Shown here piece by piece: positions 63,133 through 64,000 of a DNA stretch of 64,000 nt. Source of the stretch: Paracoccus chinensis (lineage in GTDB: Bacteria > Pseudomonadota > Alphaproteobacteria > Rhodobacterales > Rhodobacteraceae); NCBI RefSeq assembly GCF_900102885.1, contig NZ_FNGE01000002.1, positions 186,001-250,000 on the forward strand, written 5' to 3'. The position numbers were made by a program, and so were the translations under genes. The notes below the pieces were generated by a model. That model had not been told where the DNA came from. It was given only the letters and a program-made list of their open reading frames with translations, and did no database searches. The number at the start of each line of letters is the position of its first letter. Positions within the stretch are counted from its first letter, which is position 1.

Positions 63133-64000
63133 TCAGTCCAGCGATAGCGGAAAGGCGATGGTGATCACCATGCCATCCGCGCCGAAGTCGCGCGAGAAGG
63201 TGCCGTTCAGGTCACCCTCGATCAGCGCATGGATCAGTTGCGTGCCGAAGCCGCCCGCTTCGCCCTCCGTGCCGCCGGGCTGGGCCTCGGGCTCGATCCA
63301 GCGCAGGACCAGCCAGTCGGCCTCGCCGCGCTTTTCGACCTGCCATTCGATGCGGATCGTCAGGGCATCGGCTTCCGCGCTGTATTTCATGGCGTTGGTG
63401 CTGAGCTCATATGCCACCAGCCCCAGCGCCTGCGCCTCGCGCCCGTTCAGCCGCACGGGCGGGCCGCCCAGCATCGCCTCGGCCCGATCCGCCTCGACGA
63501 CCCCGCCGATCTCGGCCAGCAGCAGCGCGCGCAGGTCCGCCGAGTCGCGCCCGTCGCGGTTGATCGCGTCCTGCGCCTTGGCCATGGCCGAAAGCCGGGC
63601 GCCGAAGATCCGCCCGAACTCGGTCAGGTCCCTGGCCGAGCGCATGGTCTGGCGCGCGATGGCCTGGATGCGGGCAAGGTGGTTCTTGATCCGGTGCTGC
63701 ATCTCGCGCAGCAGAAGCGCGCGCTGCTCGGCCTCGCGCGCCGAAAGGGCCGCCGCCCGCTCGGCCTCGGCCAGCGCGCGCAGGAAGCTCCAGGTGGCCC
63801 CGCCCACGGCGATCACCAGCAGCAACGACAGCACGCCCACCATCAGGCTGGCCGAGCGGTCCCTCCATCCCGAGAAGCCAGGCGCGGGGGTCATGGTCAT
63901 CTGCCAGCGCCGGCCCGCGATCGGAATCTCGCGCGTGATCGCCTGCGCTGCTAAATTTGGCGGGATTTCCGCGGGGCTGTTGTCGAAAAGCGGCTGGTCG
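63133..64000 (-). CDS. CHASE-domain sensor histidine kinase, HisKA_2/HWE type (partial, N-terminus outside window)
   Basis: The reading frame is open from the stop at 63133 to the window edge, so the start lies outside; 288 codons are visible. From the edge: the end of an extracytoplasmic CHASE-like sensor (EIPIAGRRWQMTMTPAPGF), one membrane segment (VGVLSLLLVIAVGGATWSFL), a coiled stretch, the HisKA_2 phospho-His box EMQHRIKNHLARIQAIARQT and an ATPase domain with the N-box AYELSTNAMKYSA and G-region GGFGTQLIHALIEGDLNG. No receiver domain follows. Such kinases often feed general stress or light/nutrient responses. Signal and partner are unknown. Confidence 0.88.
   Translation of the reverse strand, partial: DQPLFDNSPAEIPPNLAAQAITREIPIAGRRWQMTMTPAPGFSGWRDRSASLMVGVLSLLLVIAVGGATWSFLRALAEAERAAALSAREAEQRALLLREMQHRIKNHLARIQAIARQTMRSARDLTEFGRIFGARLSAMAKAQDAINRDGRDSADLRALLLAEIGGVVEADRAEAMLGGPPVRLNGREAQALGLVAYELSTNAMKYSAEADALTIRIEWQVEKRGEADWLVLRWIEPEAQPGGTEGEAGGFGTQLIHALIEGDLNGTFSRDFGADGMVITIAFPLSLD

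Overview
The window is GC-rich (about two thirds G+C by eye) and looks like chromosomal DNA of a Rhodobacteraceae bacterium, most likely Paracoccus or a close relative. The signs are protein families typical of Rhodobacterales, a SUF operon whose sufD and sufS are separated by two small membrane-protein genes, the neighbourhood PBP-activator / rsmI / yraN / gshB, and a repeated intergenic element ending in GGGATATTT-N5/6-AAGAAGAA. I saw no tRNA, rRNA, CRISPR array, insertion sequence or phage gene. Coding density is very high and no gap exceeds about 240 bases.

Layout. 1-6.1 kb: an ABC-F ATPase (cut by the left edge), a cold-shock protein, ndk, a cytochrome b561-YceI fusion, fabD-fabG-acpP and dps. 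6.2-10.8 kb: a BMP-type ABC importer, probably for nucleosides (minus strand). 11-24.2 kb: dnaE, a small lipoprotein, an AI-2E family exporter, ilvC, a UbiH-like monooxygenase operon with a HAD phosphatase, then a GntR regulator, AlkA-type glycosylase, esterase, HNH nuclease, PA0069-type radical SAM protein and ArsC-like protein. 24.3-34.3 kb: trpS, a rhomboid-like protein lacking catalytic residues, murJ-glnD-PBP activator (minus), and rsmI-yraN-gshB (plus).

34.4-52.1 kb is the most unusual part: fifteen plus-strand genes, nearly all overlapping or spaced by a few bases, running from a 1,5-anhydrofructose-reductase-like enzyme through a family I CoA-transferase, crotonase, aldehyde dehydrogenase, a complete GtsABC-type sugar ABC importer, two different GMC flavoenzymes with an SDR between them, a DUF993 TIM-barrel protein, a LacI regulator, a glycerate 2-kinase and an AGE-family sugar isomerase. 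A promoter overlapped by LacI-type palindromes precedes the first gene. The cluster reads as one self-regulated catabolic operon for a sugar or sugar derivative whose route (oxidation, CoA activation, hydration/cleavage, glycerate) matches no pathway I recognise. It lies between gshB and comM, housekeeping genes I recall as neighbours in related genomes, so it may be an inserted metabolic island.

52.1-64 kb: comM, coaBC, then the iron-sulfur assembly operon (IscS-like desulfurase, sufB, sufC, sufD, two YIP1-family membrane proteins, sufS), a lytic-transglycosylase-like protein, and the C-terminal part of a CHASE-domain sensor histidine kinase cut by the right edge.
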